From Echiichthys vipera (lineage: Eukaryota; Chordata; Actinopteri; Perciformes; Trachinidae), in contig OY829667.1 in assembly GCA_963691815.1 (NCBI GenBank), positions 20,685,587 to 20,749,586 on the forward strand: a DNA stretch of 64,000 nucleotides, given 5' to 3'. Shown piece by piece: positions 12,901-27,000 of the stretch (the first letter of the stretch is position 1; every line of letters starts with the position of its first letter). Position numbers and translations under genes: made by a program. The notes under the pieces are model-generated. The model did no database searches. It had not been told where the DNA came from and was given only the letters and a program-made list of their open reading frames with translations.

Positions 12901-15040
12901 CAGGGGAAGACAAGGACAATATATACACCAGGGAAGGGAGCACAGGTGGAAACAATCAGGGATTAGGGAAGACACCAGACCGGCGACACAAGAGGAAGGG
13001 CAAGTGACCTGAAACGAGAGGAGAGTTACTTTTCAAAATAAAACCATGAAATTCACAAGACAAAAAGCCCAAGACAGGACATTCCTCACCGCGGTGTGAC
13101 AATAAACATCTCTGGTACTGTTGCAGAATCTCTGTGTGAAAAGGGCTACTGACTTAGTGTAGGAGTTAAGCCTGTGAATGTTCTCATTTGTCCAGGTCAT
13201 CGTTATCAAGTCCAGTTACTTTTGACTGAAATTGTAGGAGTTAAGGTACAGTTACAAACAATAAATAAACAAAACATCACTCCAGCTTCGATGTCAGGGT
13301 TTTTTAAAATCAGTATTAGAGCAGCAGTAGAGACCAAATGTGTTTGGTCAAAGCAGATCAATAAACAACATTAGAAGCTGTAAAATCAAGTTTATAAAAG
13401 TAGTGATTTGGTCGTGATTTAAAACAGGATACTGCTGCCGCTAGGCCAATCTCCTCAGTCAGCCAGGTTGTTCCAAAGCCCAAGGGCACTGGAGAAGGCT
13501 GATCAAAGTCTGCAGGCTGTGTGTGAGTGTGCACTGTTTTCTTTAACACAGTATGTGATCATTCTGCTTGTGTTGCCACAGGTGTGCAGAGACCGCCGAT
13601 GCCAAAATGCCTCTTTTACCGAGCTGGAGACTTGCATTGTTCGCTGTCACGGGAAAGGGGTACGCACGCACACACACACACACACACACACACAACCATA
13701 CAGAGCCATGCAACAGACTCAACTCACTTAGCTCCTGGGCACAGCTCCCTAATCTTATTGTCACACTGTGTCCTTGGGCAGAGGTAGAGCTCTGCAGCTC
13801 TGTCACCAACTTTGTCGTAAAAGGCAGGAAAATAGATGGCTGGAATACAACAGCAAGTGAAGTGATGAACTATTCATTGGAGCAGTACAAGCAAGCCTGA
13901 GGCAGATAAGGAGGAGCCATACATAGTTTATGAGTCAGTAACCAAGCTCTGGAGTGGAGTGTTGGGGGCTTAAACACTTGTTACTTTAAGAGAAGATGGT
14001 GATGCAGATAGGACTTATGTATCAGGGAACTCTGACTTCTGAAAACATTGTTGAATGGTTTATTGATATGATATGATTATCTTATAATGGAAAGCCACCA
14101 AACATAACCTTAGACTTCTATGTAAAAACTACTGAAAATAATTTGAACAGCATATGCTGGTATAGAGGATGGATGGATGGGCGGATGGATGGATGGGTGG
14201 ATGGATGGACAGATGGGTGGATGGACGGATGGATGGACGGATGGATGGATGGACGGACGGATGGATGGATGGACGGATGGATGGTCGGATGGATAGATGG
14301 ATGGACGGATGGGTGGATGGATGGATGGATGGACGGATGGATGGATGCATGCACAGGCATCAACACACAGGAAATAGAAAATAGAACACTGGCTTCTGCT
14401 GTGGCAGATGTGGGATCACTGTCCCACTGCTACGACTATGGTCTAAAGTACATTTAGGGCGTGTTCAGCTCCTCTATTGTTAGTTACAGGTCACATATTC
14501 TGGGTGCAGAGTAAAGAACAAGGGGCAAAGGGCTTGTATTTAATCTTCTAATGAATCATGCATATGTTTTGGGTGAAACATGAATTTGTGTCTTTTATTT
14601 AACTTTTTAAACTTATTTAAGCTGTAAACAATGTCTCAGACTACTGGTTTACATGAATAACTGCAGTGAATATACTAAGAATGGACAGAGAAAATGTAAA
14701 TTATTTCCCAAACAGGGGTTCGGTGCGAAGATAGGATACATTTTAAGATAAGATACACTTTATTGTCCTTGGAGGGAAATTTGTCTTGGACTCCAATGCT
14801 GTCACGTAAAGCTGCTTTACATAAAATAAATACAAATACAAATACAGACAATGCATACATATAGGCCACATGCCACACACCCTCCCTCCCTACCTGCTGT
14901 TTTACACTATGGGTCATGGTCAGTAGTACTATTTCACAATTAGTTTGGCCCTGGGGGCATTAATGATCCGTATTAAGGTGGGCAAAAATGGATTCCTAAA
15001 GGGAAGAGGAGGTACCTTACAGTCTGAACAGGGTTCACGT

Positions 15041-15095
<55 letters not shown>

Positions 15096-18000
15096 GGGGG
15101 GGGGGGTAGTGGTAGTTGTGGATTTGTGGATTTGTGGTTGTGTACTATCTGATGGATGATCACCCACGTGTTTCAAAGTTAACCAAGCCACTCAAAATTA
15201 TTAAGTTAATTAAATGAATTATTTGTGATTGACGAAAGTAGGAAATCTGTCAGATTTGACCCGAACACGTCAGAAAGGCTAAAACAGTCAGTGTCATCTC
15301 CCATTCCCTGTAAACGCTGGTGCCCTGCTATTTTAACAGCAGATTTGAAACATTAGAAAGGTGAGCGGCTTTCTTCTGAGGAAAGTGATCTGGTGGATCT
15401 TTCTCTGTCTCACAGTCCTCAGTCCCATCAACAACTCCATTTGACTGCATATGAGCAAATACACCGTTAACCTTTTGAGGTGAGGGGGAGCTCACCAGCC
15501 CTCTGAAGAGCATAGAAGCTCCATGCTACATTTGCTGCTGTACTAGCATTACACACCTAAATATACAACCAAACTGCAGCAGTGAGTGGGATTTTGAGTA
15601 AAGTAACTTTTAAATGTTTTATTTTCCAACGTTATGAAAGTACAAAGCTAAATCTGTGGAGTAATCTTTTAATGTAGCTAGCAAAAGATATGTATTTAAG
15701 TAGCTCAATTTGTTTCAGTTAGAAAGAACCAGTTCCTTCTGCACGGCTGTCCTGGCCCCTGATTTTAGCTCTGTATCAGAACTAATCTCTGTCCACATTA
15801 ACACTGTACACTGACCATGTACAGTGGGCATACGCGGTGGACACAGGAAGCAGATTTTTGAATGTTACTCTGTTAAAATCATGGATGTGTAAATTGAAAA
15901 TACAAAAAGTATTTCACAGAAATAACAACAATGGTGAAAAGTAAGAGCAGAGATTTATTTGCTCGGGCCGATGATGAGATGGAACTGTTACTCAAAGTAA
16001 CATGAATATAAGGTGGTAACTGGTTGAACACACAGAACGGGAATCATTCTCAAACGTCTCCATTTCTGCCCGTCCAGACTAAAACACAACTCTGAGTTTT
16101 CAAACTTTAACGAACATGTCATCACCACACACAAACGTGCACAACAAAGACTACATCATATGCAAACTGAAATCACTGTCTATGGCCCCCTACCTACTCT
16201 TACTGCTCTACAAAAGCATCATCCAACCCATCCTCTCGTACTGTTCCCCGTGCTTCTTCACCCTGCTCACTGTCAGAAACAAACTCCAAATCTCACCCAC
16301 AGCAGCTAAGATACTCAGCCTCCCCACCCCCCCCTTTTTCTTTTTTTTTAATGTATGCAGCCGTGGAAAAGAGAACCGATTTGTGTGAAAACAATTATCC
16401 CCTTGGGGACAATGAAGAACCTAACCTAAACTAACCTAGCGTTTCCAAACATCTCGGAAACATCGGCAGTAGTAGTTAGCATTGTCTGTATTTACTTACA
16501 CTTTATTTTGTGCTCTGTGTACATAAGGCAATCTTAATTTACATTATTTGTGTTGGCGTTTCAAACAGCAAATAGAAAAGCTGCCATAAACTTTGTGTAA
16601 GTTGATAATAATAGTTGTATAAGAATAGATATATAGACTGAATTTGATACAGTAAACATACTATACTGAGTGAAGAGTTCAGTAGGTCCACTGGCAATAG
16701 CTCATTTTGCCATTTTGAAGCTAGAATGAATTGGTAAGTTAGGTTGTGATTTATTTTGTCATTTTTCTATAAACAGTATGGTTCCACTGAGCTCAGGAAA
16801 AAACACAGCAGCGTAATGCAATATGCCAGTTTCCATTAATGTTCCACCAGTATTGCTTTTTGATAGCTGAGGGGTTTCTGGCCGAAGCTGCTGACATGCT
16901 TTTATCTGTGGTGTAATATTTGTAAAGCCACAAGAAAATGTAACCTGGGTTTGTTTCACTTTTCAGAATTGAACATTTCACAGTTTTCCCCTCAGTCCCC
17001 TCCCTGTCTTGTTTTTCCAAGCCTCAGTGTCTCCAGAGTGAATACATGCGAGCCAGTCTGAGACACTGATGGAAGCAGTTGGATTGGTCTCTGTTTAATG
17101 CTGTATTACAGCTTAATTACAAAGTTCAAACTCAAAGTTCCAACTTTATTAGTTTGGCTAGTGGTTTGTCCCACTAAAATCTCACAGAGCTCAGTCAAAC
17201 ATCATAAAGATATTTTAAAATATATTGTGATTCTCTATTATAGAGAGGTAGACAGGTCTCTGCAGATACATCAGAAAGGGTCCTTAAAGGGGATCTCAAG
17301 CCTGAGTGAGCAGGCTATTGTAAGTGAGGGACAGCTGAGATAGCAAAACTGGTAGCTGTAGCTTACAAGGAAGGCTGTGGGAAGTGAGTTTTGGTTGGGG
17401 GTGTTGTAGTGGGGGGGTCACATTACGCACACAGAAACAAACAAAGTAACCGTCTGCTAAGGTAACAAATGTTGCTGTATAGCCTTGCACCAAAATTGAC
17501 GGTGAAAACACATGAAATATAAAACTGTTGAACACCCAAATAAGTCAAATAAAACTTAATAATTGACGCTTCTGACATGGGTGCCATTCTGGCTAAGACA
17601 ACCGTATCGCACAGCATTTTAGATAACGACGAATCTCATCAATCCCTAGGGCTTTGCCACTGTGGAGTTGTTTGACTACCTCAGTGACTTCCGCCAGGGA
17701 TATTGACAATGATTCCCCATCAGCCTCCAGCTCTGCCTCTACAAAAGCGGGCGTGTAAGTTGGATTAAGGAGTTCCTCAAAGTGCTCCTTCCACCGCCCG
17801 ATTACCTCATCAGCTGAGGTCACCAGCATCCCGTCCTTACTGTAAACAGCTTGGACGGTTCCCCGTTTCCCCCTCCTGAGATGTCGAATGGTTTTCCAGA
17901 GGCACCTTCATGCCGCCCGAAAGTCCTTCTCCATGACTTCTCCGAACTCCTCCCACACACGCTGCTTTGCCTCTGACACAGCAGAGGCTGCAGCCCTTCT

Positions 18001-21000
18001 GGCCTGTCGGTACCTTGCAACTGCCTCCGGAGTCTTCTGGGATAACATATCCCGGAAGGCCTCCTTCTTCAGTCGGACAGCTTCCCTGACCACCATTGTC
18101 CACCATAGTGTTCGAGGATTACCGCCCCTTGAGGCACCTAAGACCTTGAGGCTACAGCTCACCGCTGCAGCTTCAGCAATGGTGGCTTTGAACATTGCCC
18201 ACTCAAGTTCAAAGCCCCCAACCTCCGCAGGGATGCCAGAAAAGCTCCGCCGGAGGTGTGAGTTGAAGATCTCTTGGACAAGGGCCTCCTCCAGAGGTTC
18301 CCAGTTCACCAGCACTACTCCTTTGGGCTTACCTGGTCTGTCCAGAATCTTCCCCCATCCTCTGACCCAACTCATCACCAGATGGTGATCAGTTGACAGC
18401 TCTGCCCCTCTCTTCACTCGAGTGTCCAAAACATACGGCCTCAGATCAGATGATACACTGGCAGATGTTGACAGTAAAATGTAGCGGTGGAGTTACCGAT
18501 ACTGATAATGCTGGTATGGGTATAAGTATCAGCAAGTACCCAAGTCAGTGCACTGATCCAATATCAAGTAATTTAGCCCCAAAAATAATCTAAGTACTGT
18601 CACACTAGATAATAAAAGAAAGTTCTTTGGTATTTATTTGTTCATGTTTTACAAAGGGTTTAACCTGAAGGCCATACAACAAATATAATGACCATGTCAC
18701 ATCCATACAGGGTTAATCGTATAGAGCTGTAAAAAAAAAAAATGTTAAATGCTGTATTTACATATGTATAACAACCTTTTTTCAATGCACGGCTTTCACA
18801 GCGGCCCGATACAGTTCAGGTATGTGAATCTGTATTGGAAAGGAAAAAAATGGTATCAGAACATCTCTAGATCAAAGTGCTACTGCTGACTAGATCATTA
18901 GCAGGGGACACTCCCCAGTGAATATCTGATTCAGCAAGACAAAGTGCAGGACAAGACGTCTGAGGCACAGAGACATTAGCTGGAAAGGTATAAAGAAAGT
19001 ATTTGGCTCCTTTTGTTATGTCTTACGGTGCATTCCTTTAACCTTGAAAGTGATAGCTGGGAATGACATCACACCTGAGTTGACCACATTCCATTTAAAA
19101 AGTCAGAAAATTATTATATTAAATGGGTTAGCAAGGTTAGCTGAGCAATACCAGCTGATAACAATGCATTATTCTGTATAATTGTAGGGTCTTACAAACA
19201 CAATACAAAAACAAATTTCCAACTGGGAACTCAGAAATTCTGACTTCTGAGTTTAAGTGGACCACATTGGGTTGCCACTTTTGTTTGTTTTACTCAAAAG
19301 ACAAACATTATATCTGGAGCTATAGCAGACAAAACATGCAATTTAATTGAAAATGTTCTAAACCCTGCACCTAACAATTGTACGCTCATATCTAAGCAAT
19401 TGTAGTCTGGTACGGCAGGCCCGTCCAGCAGGCCGCCCGTACTCACGCCAAAGCCATGTGCATTGAAAATATATTAAGGGTAATTCTCTTAATCCATAGA
19501 GTTTGTAGGGTTAGAAATGGTGTTATTGACTCACCAATAAGTGTAAGGAATTGATTAAATAGGGTATTTGTCACTACCCTTAGCATGACTGGCTTACTAC
19601 CTACAGTAGTAACCTAGAATTAGTTTCAAGACCAAGAGTTAACAAATCATTAGCTAACTAATTTTGGTGTGGTTACAGTAGGAATTATACAAAGCCCTGT
19701 TCAGGACTGACAAATGCAGTGCAATGTAAAAGCCATTTCTCACCAGTGGGATGTGAGAATGCAGTGTGGTAATACAGACAATTCACTTGTGAATTTTCTC
19801 GATGACAACCAATGTTTGGCGTTACAAAGTAACAACTTAGAGTACTCAGGTTACTTTTTTTTTATTCAAGTTTTCAGTTATTTAGCTGTGTTTTCAAATA
19901 AGTAATCCATTGATTTTAATCCACGTATTTTAGTATTTCCCTGTAAGAACCACTGAACTACCACCACATGCTCATGTCACTGGAGGAGACGGGTGGAGAG
20001 AGAATCTTGGCAGACACTGAAATGGCAGATCATGTCATCTCACTGCCCTTACTGCCACGGCAGAGCTGGACTTAAATCATCAAAATACAGTATCTCTTTA
20101 ATAAAGAGCTGAAAATGAGATATTGCCTATGTTACTCATGTTATGAACCTGCAAGGTTACAGATTTTGAGCTGTGGAGGGGCTACAGTGTGTCACAATTC
20201 ACATGAAGTTGGGACGTTGTTGTAAAACATAAATAAAAACAGAATACAATAATTTGCGAATCATGTTCAACCTATATTCAACTGAATACACTACAAAGAC
20301 AAGATATTGAATATTCAAACTAATAAACTTAATTGTTTTTTGCAAATATTCACTCAGTTTGAATTTGATGCCTGCAACACATGTGATGAAAGTGAAAGAT
20401 GAGCAGGTGAACAGGTTCATTGTAAACAGGGTCGTTATTAGGCTCAGTCATCTATAGTCCATAATATCATCAAAAGATTCAGAGAAAATGGAGAAATCTG
20501 TAAGCAGCGAGGCCAAAAAAAGCAACATTGAGTAGCTTGACCTTCGATCTCTCAGGCGATACTGCATTAAAAAGCAACATCATTTTGTGAAGGACATTAC
20601 CATGTGTGCTCTTGCCTCTGTCCCAGCTTTTTTTGGAACGTGTTGCAGGCCTCAAATTCAAACTAAGTGCATGTTTGCAAAAAAACTATAAAGTTTATTA
20701 GTTTGAACATTAAATATCTTGTCTTTGTAGTGTATTCAATTGAATATAAGTTGAAAAAGATTTGCAAATCATTGTATTCTGTTTTTATTTTACGTTTTAC
20801 ACAACATCCCAACAGCCATTATTCCAGTGAACCAGCACGCACAATACCAGGAGCCCCCCTAAGTGGATTATAGCTATCATAGCTATCATGTCAAAATGCT
20901 GTTAACAGGTCTAATAACTGACTAGCACAAGCATGTTCCCTGCTGGCTAACGTGTTAGCGGTTAGCTGCACAGTAATTCATCATTAATCTCCATGTCACC

Positions 21001-24000
21001 AAGCTTCTAGCGCCACATATTTTGCCAAGATGTGCGGATAAAGTTTGGTGTCCAACTTGACCAGGCCTTAAAAAAGATAAAAAGTTTTGACTACAGGACA
21101 CTTTCATACATAATGTATATAACCCTAGCTGGCGTGGCCTAGTTTGTGTTGTGACCATGAGCGTTTGAAGCGAACCCAGCCTGGACAAACATTTCACACA
21201 TCAGAAGTTTTTAAAGACTCGTCTTTGTTTACCCCATCTACTGTATGAGGAGTGGGCTTACCAGCCATTGTTATTTGATTAGGATTTAAAATATTATGAG
21301 CGGGGAGAAAAACATCAGACATATTCTCTGCTCCTTTAATCCCCTTCTCCTTCTATCCTCACTATGTTGTTTCATGCTGTTTGTCCCTTTTTTGTTTGTT
21401 CCTCTCAGTGTAACAGTAGATGAATAATGGAAGTGGCTTTGAGTCAGGATTATTCTAAATAGACGGTTTTTCCTTCCCCCAGCTTAGGGTCCCCTCCTGT
21501 GTTAGGATGTGCTTCCTTTTGTTTTTTTAATTTAGCATTATCATATGACTCATATTGATCCTCGGGCATTTGGAGTGCGCTGGATGTCCATGCAAATAAA
21601 CAGAAATAATAAGCAGGGGAAGTATACTCGAGAGCACTACTGATCTGCTTCTTTTAAAAACGTATACAGGCGATTTTCATGAAACAAGCTCAAAACACAA
21701 TTAGTTCTGAACTAATATGATGACGGTGTGTTGAAATCCAGGTCGCGGCATTTCACATTGTATAGATTCGCCCTTCTTAACTTTGTATGATATAGAAATG
21801 CCTTCAGTACATGCTCTCCTAAAGCTTAAAAAGAAAATCACACCCAAAACACACAGCTGAAGTCAACAGCTGTGTGCCCTTCATGTCGACCAAGTGCTAA
21901 TGGGGTAAATAGGCATTCTAATCACTGATGGGATAATTATATCTGGATATAATTGGAGCATGGCAGTATGTTCTCCTTCATTTAGGGGTGGTGAATTACA
22001 CAAGATGTCTGGAGATATTAATCAAGTTGAAATGCTAATCTCGCGCTAAAAGTTTTCTAAAAGTTTAAAACAAGTTAATTAAAAACTCTTGGAGGGGATT
22101 CAATGCCACGTAGTGAAATTAAAGGACTGTCTCCCAGCTCAGGTCACATTTCGACTCTTTGTCTCAAAGATGGCGCAATACTGGTACATACTCAAAGGTC
22201 TGTTGGGATTAAATGGCTAGCAGTATTTTCTATTCTGTATGGTAATTATTAGGATGGAGAGGGGGATTGACCCTACATTTCAGCAAGTTTCTTTCTTTTT
22301 TTATATGGACCCTCCCCTTAACTATTAGAGAAATTGTAACACCCTCCCCCTGAAATCTTTTTAAAAGGCCTTTTTGTGCTTTATATCTGGACAGTACAGT
22401 AGACAGGAGACAAGAGAGAGAGAGAGGGGGGCGACATGGCCCATGTCACGTGACCAGTGGCACACGCAAAAGCGATGTTTTTCATGTAACTTAGTTACGT
22501 TTTGTGTTTTGTGGAACTGGCATATCTGCACATTCGATGTTGCCACCTGCATGCCTATATTTCAGTACTTGCACCAAAGGCAGGCAATGGGTGCAAGCAA
22601 GGGTTTTTTTCTGCTTGTCTGCTGGAGGGGAGCTGAACAACTGATGAGTGTGCTGCCAGTCCACTCACCAAACACATTTAAAGCGCCGTTAAATGTCTGA
22701 ATGACCTCCGGCCGGTGGCCCTCACCTCTCTTGTGATGAAGGCCATGGAGAGGATCATAAAACAACGCATCATCAGGGAAACCCACTCCCAGATGGACCC
22801 GCTCCAATTCGCCTATCGAGCTGGCAGGGGCGTCGACGATGCAAAAACATTCATTATAGACACTGTTCACAAACACCTGGAGCGCCCCAACACCGCAGCC
22901 AGACTCCTGTTTGCTGACTTCTCCTCTGCATTTAATACCATGCAGCCCCACATCCTGGCTGACAAACTCTCAGCCCTCTTTCACCTGGACCAACTGCTAA
23001 TCCTGTGGATACTGGACTTCCTGACCAACCGTTCACAGAGAGTCCTGGTCAACAGCACCTTCTCCGACCTCCAACACACCTCAACCGGCTCCCCTCAGGG
23101 CTGTGTGCTCTCACCTCTGCTCTTCATCCTCTACACCGATGACTGCAGAACCACACAGCCTAACTGTCATCTGGTGAAGTACGCTGACGACACCGTCCTC
23201 CTGTCTCTGCTGTCAGGCCCATCTCTGCACCACGGACCAGCTCTCCAGGAGTTTGTGGAGTGGTGTGACAGCTCCTGCCTGGAACTGAATGTCAACAAAA
23301 CCAAAGACATGGTGGTGACCTTCTCCAACAAGCAGAGGGAACTGGCTGCATCAGCAAACACTGTGATCCACGGGAAGCCTGTCGAAGCAGTTGAGGAGTA
23401 CAGGTACCTGGGCACCATCTTCGACAGCCTGCTGAAATTCTCCTCCAACACAGAGGAGATTCTCAGGAAATGTCAGCAGCGGAAATACCTCCTTAGGAAG
23501 CTCAATTCCTTTGGAGTCAGCAAGAACATCCTCCTGACCTTTTACTACTCCTTCATCGAGAGCATCATCACGTTCTCCATCACATGCTGGTTCTACTCCA
23601 CCAGCCTCCAGAACAGAAACCGCCTGCAGAGCGTCGCCACTGTCTGTTCTAAGATCATTGGACTTCCTGTTAGAACTCTATCGACCATTCACGAGCAGCA
23701 GACACTCAGGTTAGCTGGTCAGATCATGCAGGACCCCTCTCACGCTCTCTTCTCAGCGTTTGAGTGGCTCCCCTCAGGACGCCGTCTTCGCTGTCCCTGC
23801 TGCCGGACACAGAGGAGAAGAGCAACCTTCATCCCCAGGGCTGTCCAGCTCCTCAACTCCTGACCCCTCTGACCATCCCCCTCCCCACTCCTGACACCCT
23901 CCCCTGGACACTTCACCCCCCCCCCCCCCCCCACTCCAGACACCCTCCCTGGACACCGCACCCCCCTCTCCCCCCCGGACACCCCTCCCTTCACCCCTCC

Positions 24001-27000
24001 TCCTCCCCTCTCCAGACATCCTCCCTGGACACCATCACCATCACCCCCCCTCCCCACCCCTGACACCTTCCCTGGACACCTTCACCCCCTGGACACCCCC
24101 CCCCCCCCCCCCCCCCCGGACACTCACCGGACATGTGAACTGGCTATCTACCTCCACTCCTGTCCTCAAAGCTGTGAACTACTGGTTGATTCACAATTCC
24201 ACTTATTCTGTTCACTCTGTTTATAATGATACTGGACTGTTGCACTACGCCACTTATTTATTCTGTTATTATGTTCACACTTATTCTGTTACTCTGTTCT
24301 TACTGGTCCACTTGATTGATTCTGTTAGTTATGTTAATTTATGGTATTAATGCACTGCTCCACTTTTTTGTGTTATCAGGTCTTATATTGTATCCATGAC
24401 AGCACTATGGTCACTTTATTTTTCAGTATTCATCTGTTACACAGAGCTAGCATATACTTAGACTGCTGTTTTCCCGCCATGCACCACCATCACTTTATTA
24501 TTCACTTTATTATTTAGCTTACAGTTATATATTATATTTATACTCTATTACTGCACTATAGTTCTGTTACGTCTGCTCATTATTACACACATGTATCATG
24601 TCTGACCTCATCTGGATCTGATCACTGTCCACTTATATCTTTTCTGCACTACAGTTCTGTTTATACCTGTTTCAACAGTCTACTGCATGTTTACATTGTT
24701 TACATCATAAACACCCGTTCACATGTCTGCTTACAGCATATACACACATGTCTTTCTACATCTCACGCCGACGATGTTCTCTGTATCTAACCTGTACTAA
24801 CACACTAACATCCTGACACTTATCCTACCTGTACTAACACACTAACATCCTGACACTTACTCTTCTTTTACACTTTATTCTTGTGTTAGGTTAAAATGTT
24901 TTTTGTATAATTGCACTGTCGTGATTTGCTGCTCTGTGTGCCTTGAATTGCCCCCCGGGGACAAATAAAGTTTTTTGAATTGAATTGAATTGAACACCAC
25001 TTTGTTGTGGTCATGAACGTTGGCGTTCAACCGAGGTATTAGTGTCGTGCTCAGCGGTCAATTGCAACATTTCCTACATAAAGATATTAAAAGGGATAAC
25101 TCTTCTGTACAGTGCAGCAAACATGTCTGTGGTCTCATGGTTTTCAGTGTATGCTGGTGCAGGTTGGAAAGCAACTGGAGGCATGAGGTCTAGAGCTGCA
25201 GCTAAGCAGTTATGATATTAGCTGTATGACACTGCTTTATTGCTTTGTTGAAACTGTGGTAGGGTATAGTTCAAACAGCAGCATATGAGTGTTTGTACTA
25301 ACATGATTAAAACACACATTTATTATGGATTATGTGTAATCCAAAATAAATAATAGTAATAGAAAAACTAATTGTATTGTGCTCTGTCACATAATACTTA
25401 GCAAATCAGCAGTTAATCAATTGATCAATAACTTTTCTGCTCACAATGGGCCTCATTTATCAATCTTGCGTGAAAACAGGCGCAGATCTGAGCGCAGAAT
25501 TGTTCGTAGGACAGGACCCACTTATTATTTATGAAACATTCGTATCTGACCAATCTCAGCGTACGAATGAGCGGGCCTTGATAAATGCGGCGGCTGAATT
25601 CGATCGTCATTAACATGTTACGCCCTTAAATATTCCTGGTTCGGAGGCCTCGCCCACTGAGGTCAAACATGGAGAGGAGAAACACTGTGAAGAAAAGACA
25701 CTTTTCCGACACACAGATCGGCATCCTGACATCCGAGATGGAGCAAAATAAAGATGTGCTTTTTGGCAGTCTTAAGAGTGGAATAAAAGGGGCCCATAAA
25801 AACGCTGTATGGAAAAGAATAACGGAGGCAGTCAACCCGAAGCAGCGCTCCACTGTGACCCGAGTGCGCCTGTGCGCACTGTTGGACAGGTGTTGTGCCG
25901 TATTAAGCACCCCTGCCGTGAAATGCACCCCCTCGCATTATAGGTGATATTCTGGATCAGAAGGCTGTTGTTTCCACCTATAGGAGTAGCTTATATACAG
26001 GTAACCACATTAAAGCACACACTTTTGAACCTATTAATTGCAAGAAAAGCTGGGATTATATTTAGGAAACGCTCAGTCAAATACATTCAACTTGCTCAAA
26101 AGATCCATTTCATTCATTTTGTAATTATGGCTGCAGTATATTTCCACAGCACATACAAAAAGTGTTGTTTTGTGTTCGCTATTATCTAAGTTTGTGATTT
26201 TGACTGTAAGTAACCAATGGTCTGGCCGTTGTGGGTTAGCTGTATATAAACTACTCCTATAGGTGGAAACAACAGCCTTCTGATCCAGAATATCACCTAT
26301 AATGCGAGGGGGTGCATTTCACGGCAGGGGTGCTGAATACGGCACAACAGCGGCGCTCTTGCTCTGTAGCGGGGTTTGCCAGCGGGGTTATTAGGTATTC
26401 CGTAAGAGGATAACCTTTGTCACCTAGAAGAACCATACCAAGATGTTAATCATCTGATACCTTGTTTAATTTAATGCAATTTATCGAGGGTAGCCACCAA
26501 CCCAGGAGATGTCTTTGGCTCTGCAGTGCGTCTTGCTGCAGCCGCGCGCCAACACATTCATTCATTAATTCAGTGTCGGGGTCGCAAATCACCTGTACAT
26601 TTATCGAGTGGTAGTTTTGGCGATTGATGAATGCGTAATCATTCATGGACGGTGCCTTCAGACGCTCATTAGTACAATAAATTGCTCTAACCACAATTTT
26701 TTTTTTTATTCGTTTTAAGAATCTATTTATAACTGTTCTTAATATACGACTGCTTATGCTTAATGAAAGCTGAGGTTTGTTCATTATTTTCAGACAGATT
26801 TTGCTGTGCTGCACCGCAAATCCACAGGCTCAAATTTGCGTACACGACCTCAGACCAGACGTGAGATTTGATCGTAGCTCCCGCTCACGTCCAAATTGAT
26901 AAATGCCGACGTTTGCCAGGAAATGGTCGTACGCACGTTTTTCTGCCATACGTTCGTTTGATAAATGAGAGCCAATGAACCTAGTACCTCTGGGGCCCTG

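Larger units (their letters stand above)
25448..26973. mobile_element. PIF/Harbinger DNA transposon, decayed, 1.5 kb
   Basis: The ends GGGCCTCATTTATCA and its near-complement TGATAAATGAGAGCC are terminal inverted repeats. AAT flanks both sides (25445-25447, 26974-26976), fitting the 3-bp target duplications of Harbingers. Inside, a Myb/SANT-like frame runs on + from 25669 and a nuclease remnant on - near 26450-26800, the two-gene arrangement expected of this superfamily. The middle is rearranged: a 110-bp segment at 25890-26000 occurs again inverted at 26241-26350, with about 240 bp between. Confidence 0.85.

Noticed and set aside
14118..14457. Long open frames rich in His-Pro-Ser-Ile or Asp-Gly-Trp-Met
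   Set aside because: They are translations of the GGAT-type repeat on both strands, with no conserved protein and no splice context.
17888..18388. A 166-codon plus-strand frame
   Set aside because: It is the antisense shadow of the minus-strand LINE endonuclease/RT fragment, which has recognisable motifs.
23740..24066. Proline-rich or glycine-rich frames on both strands
   Set aside because: They lie in the C-rich 3' UTR of the LINE and follow from its base composition.
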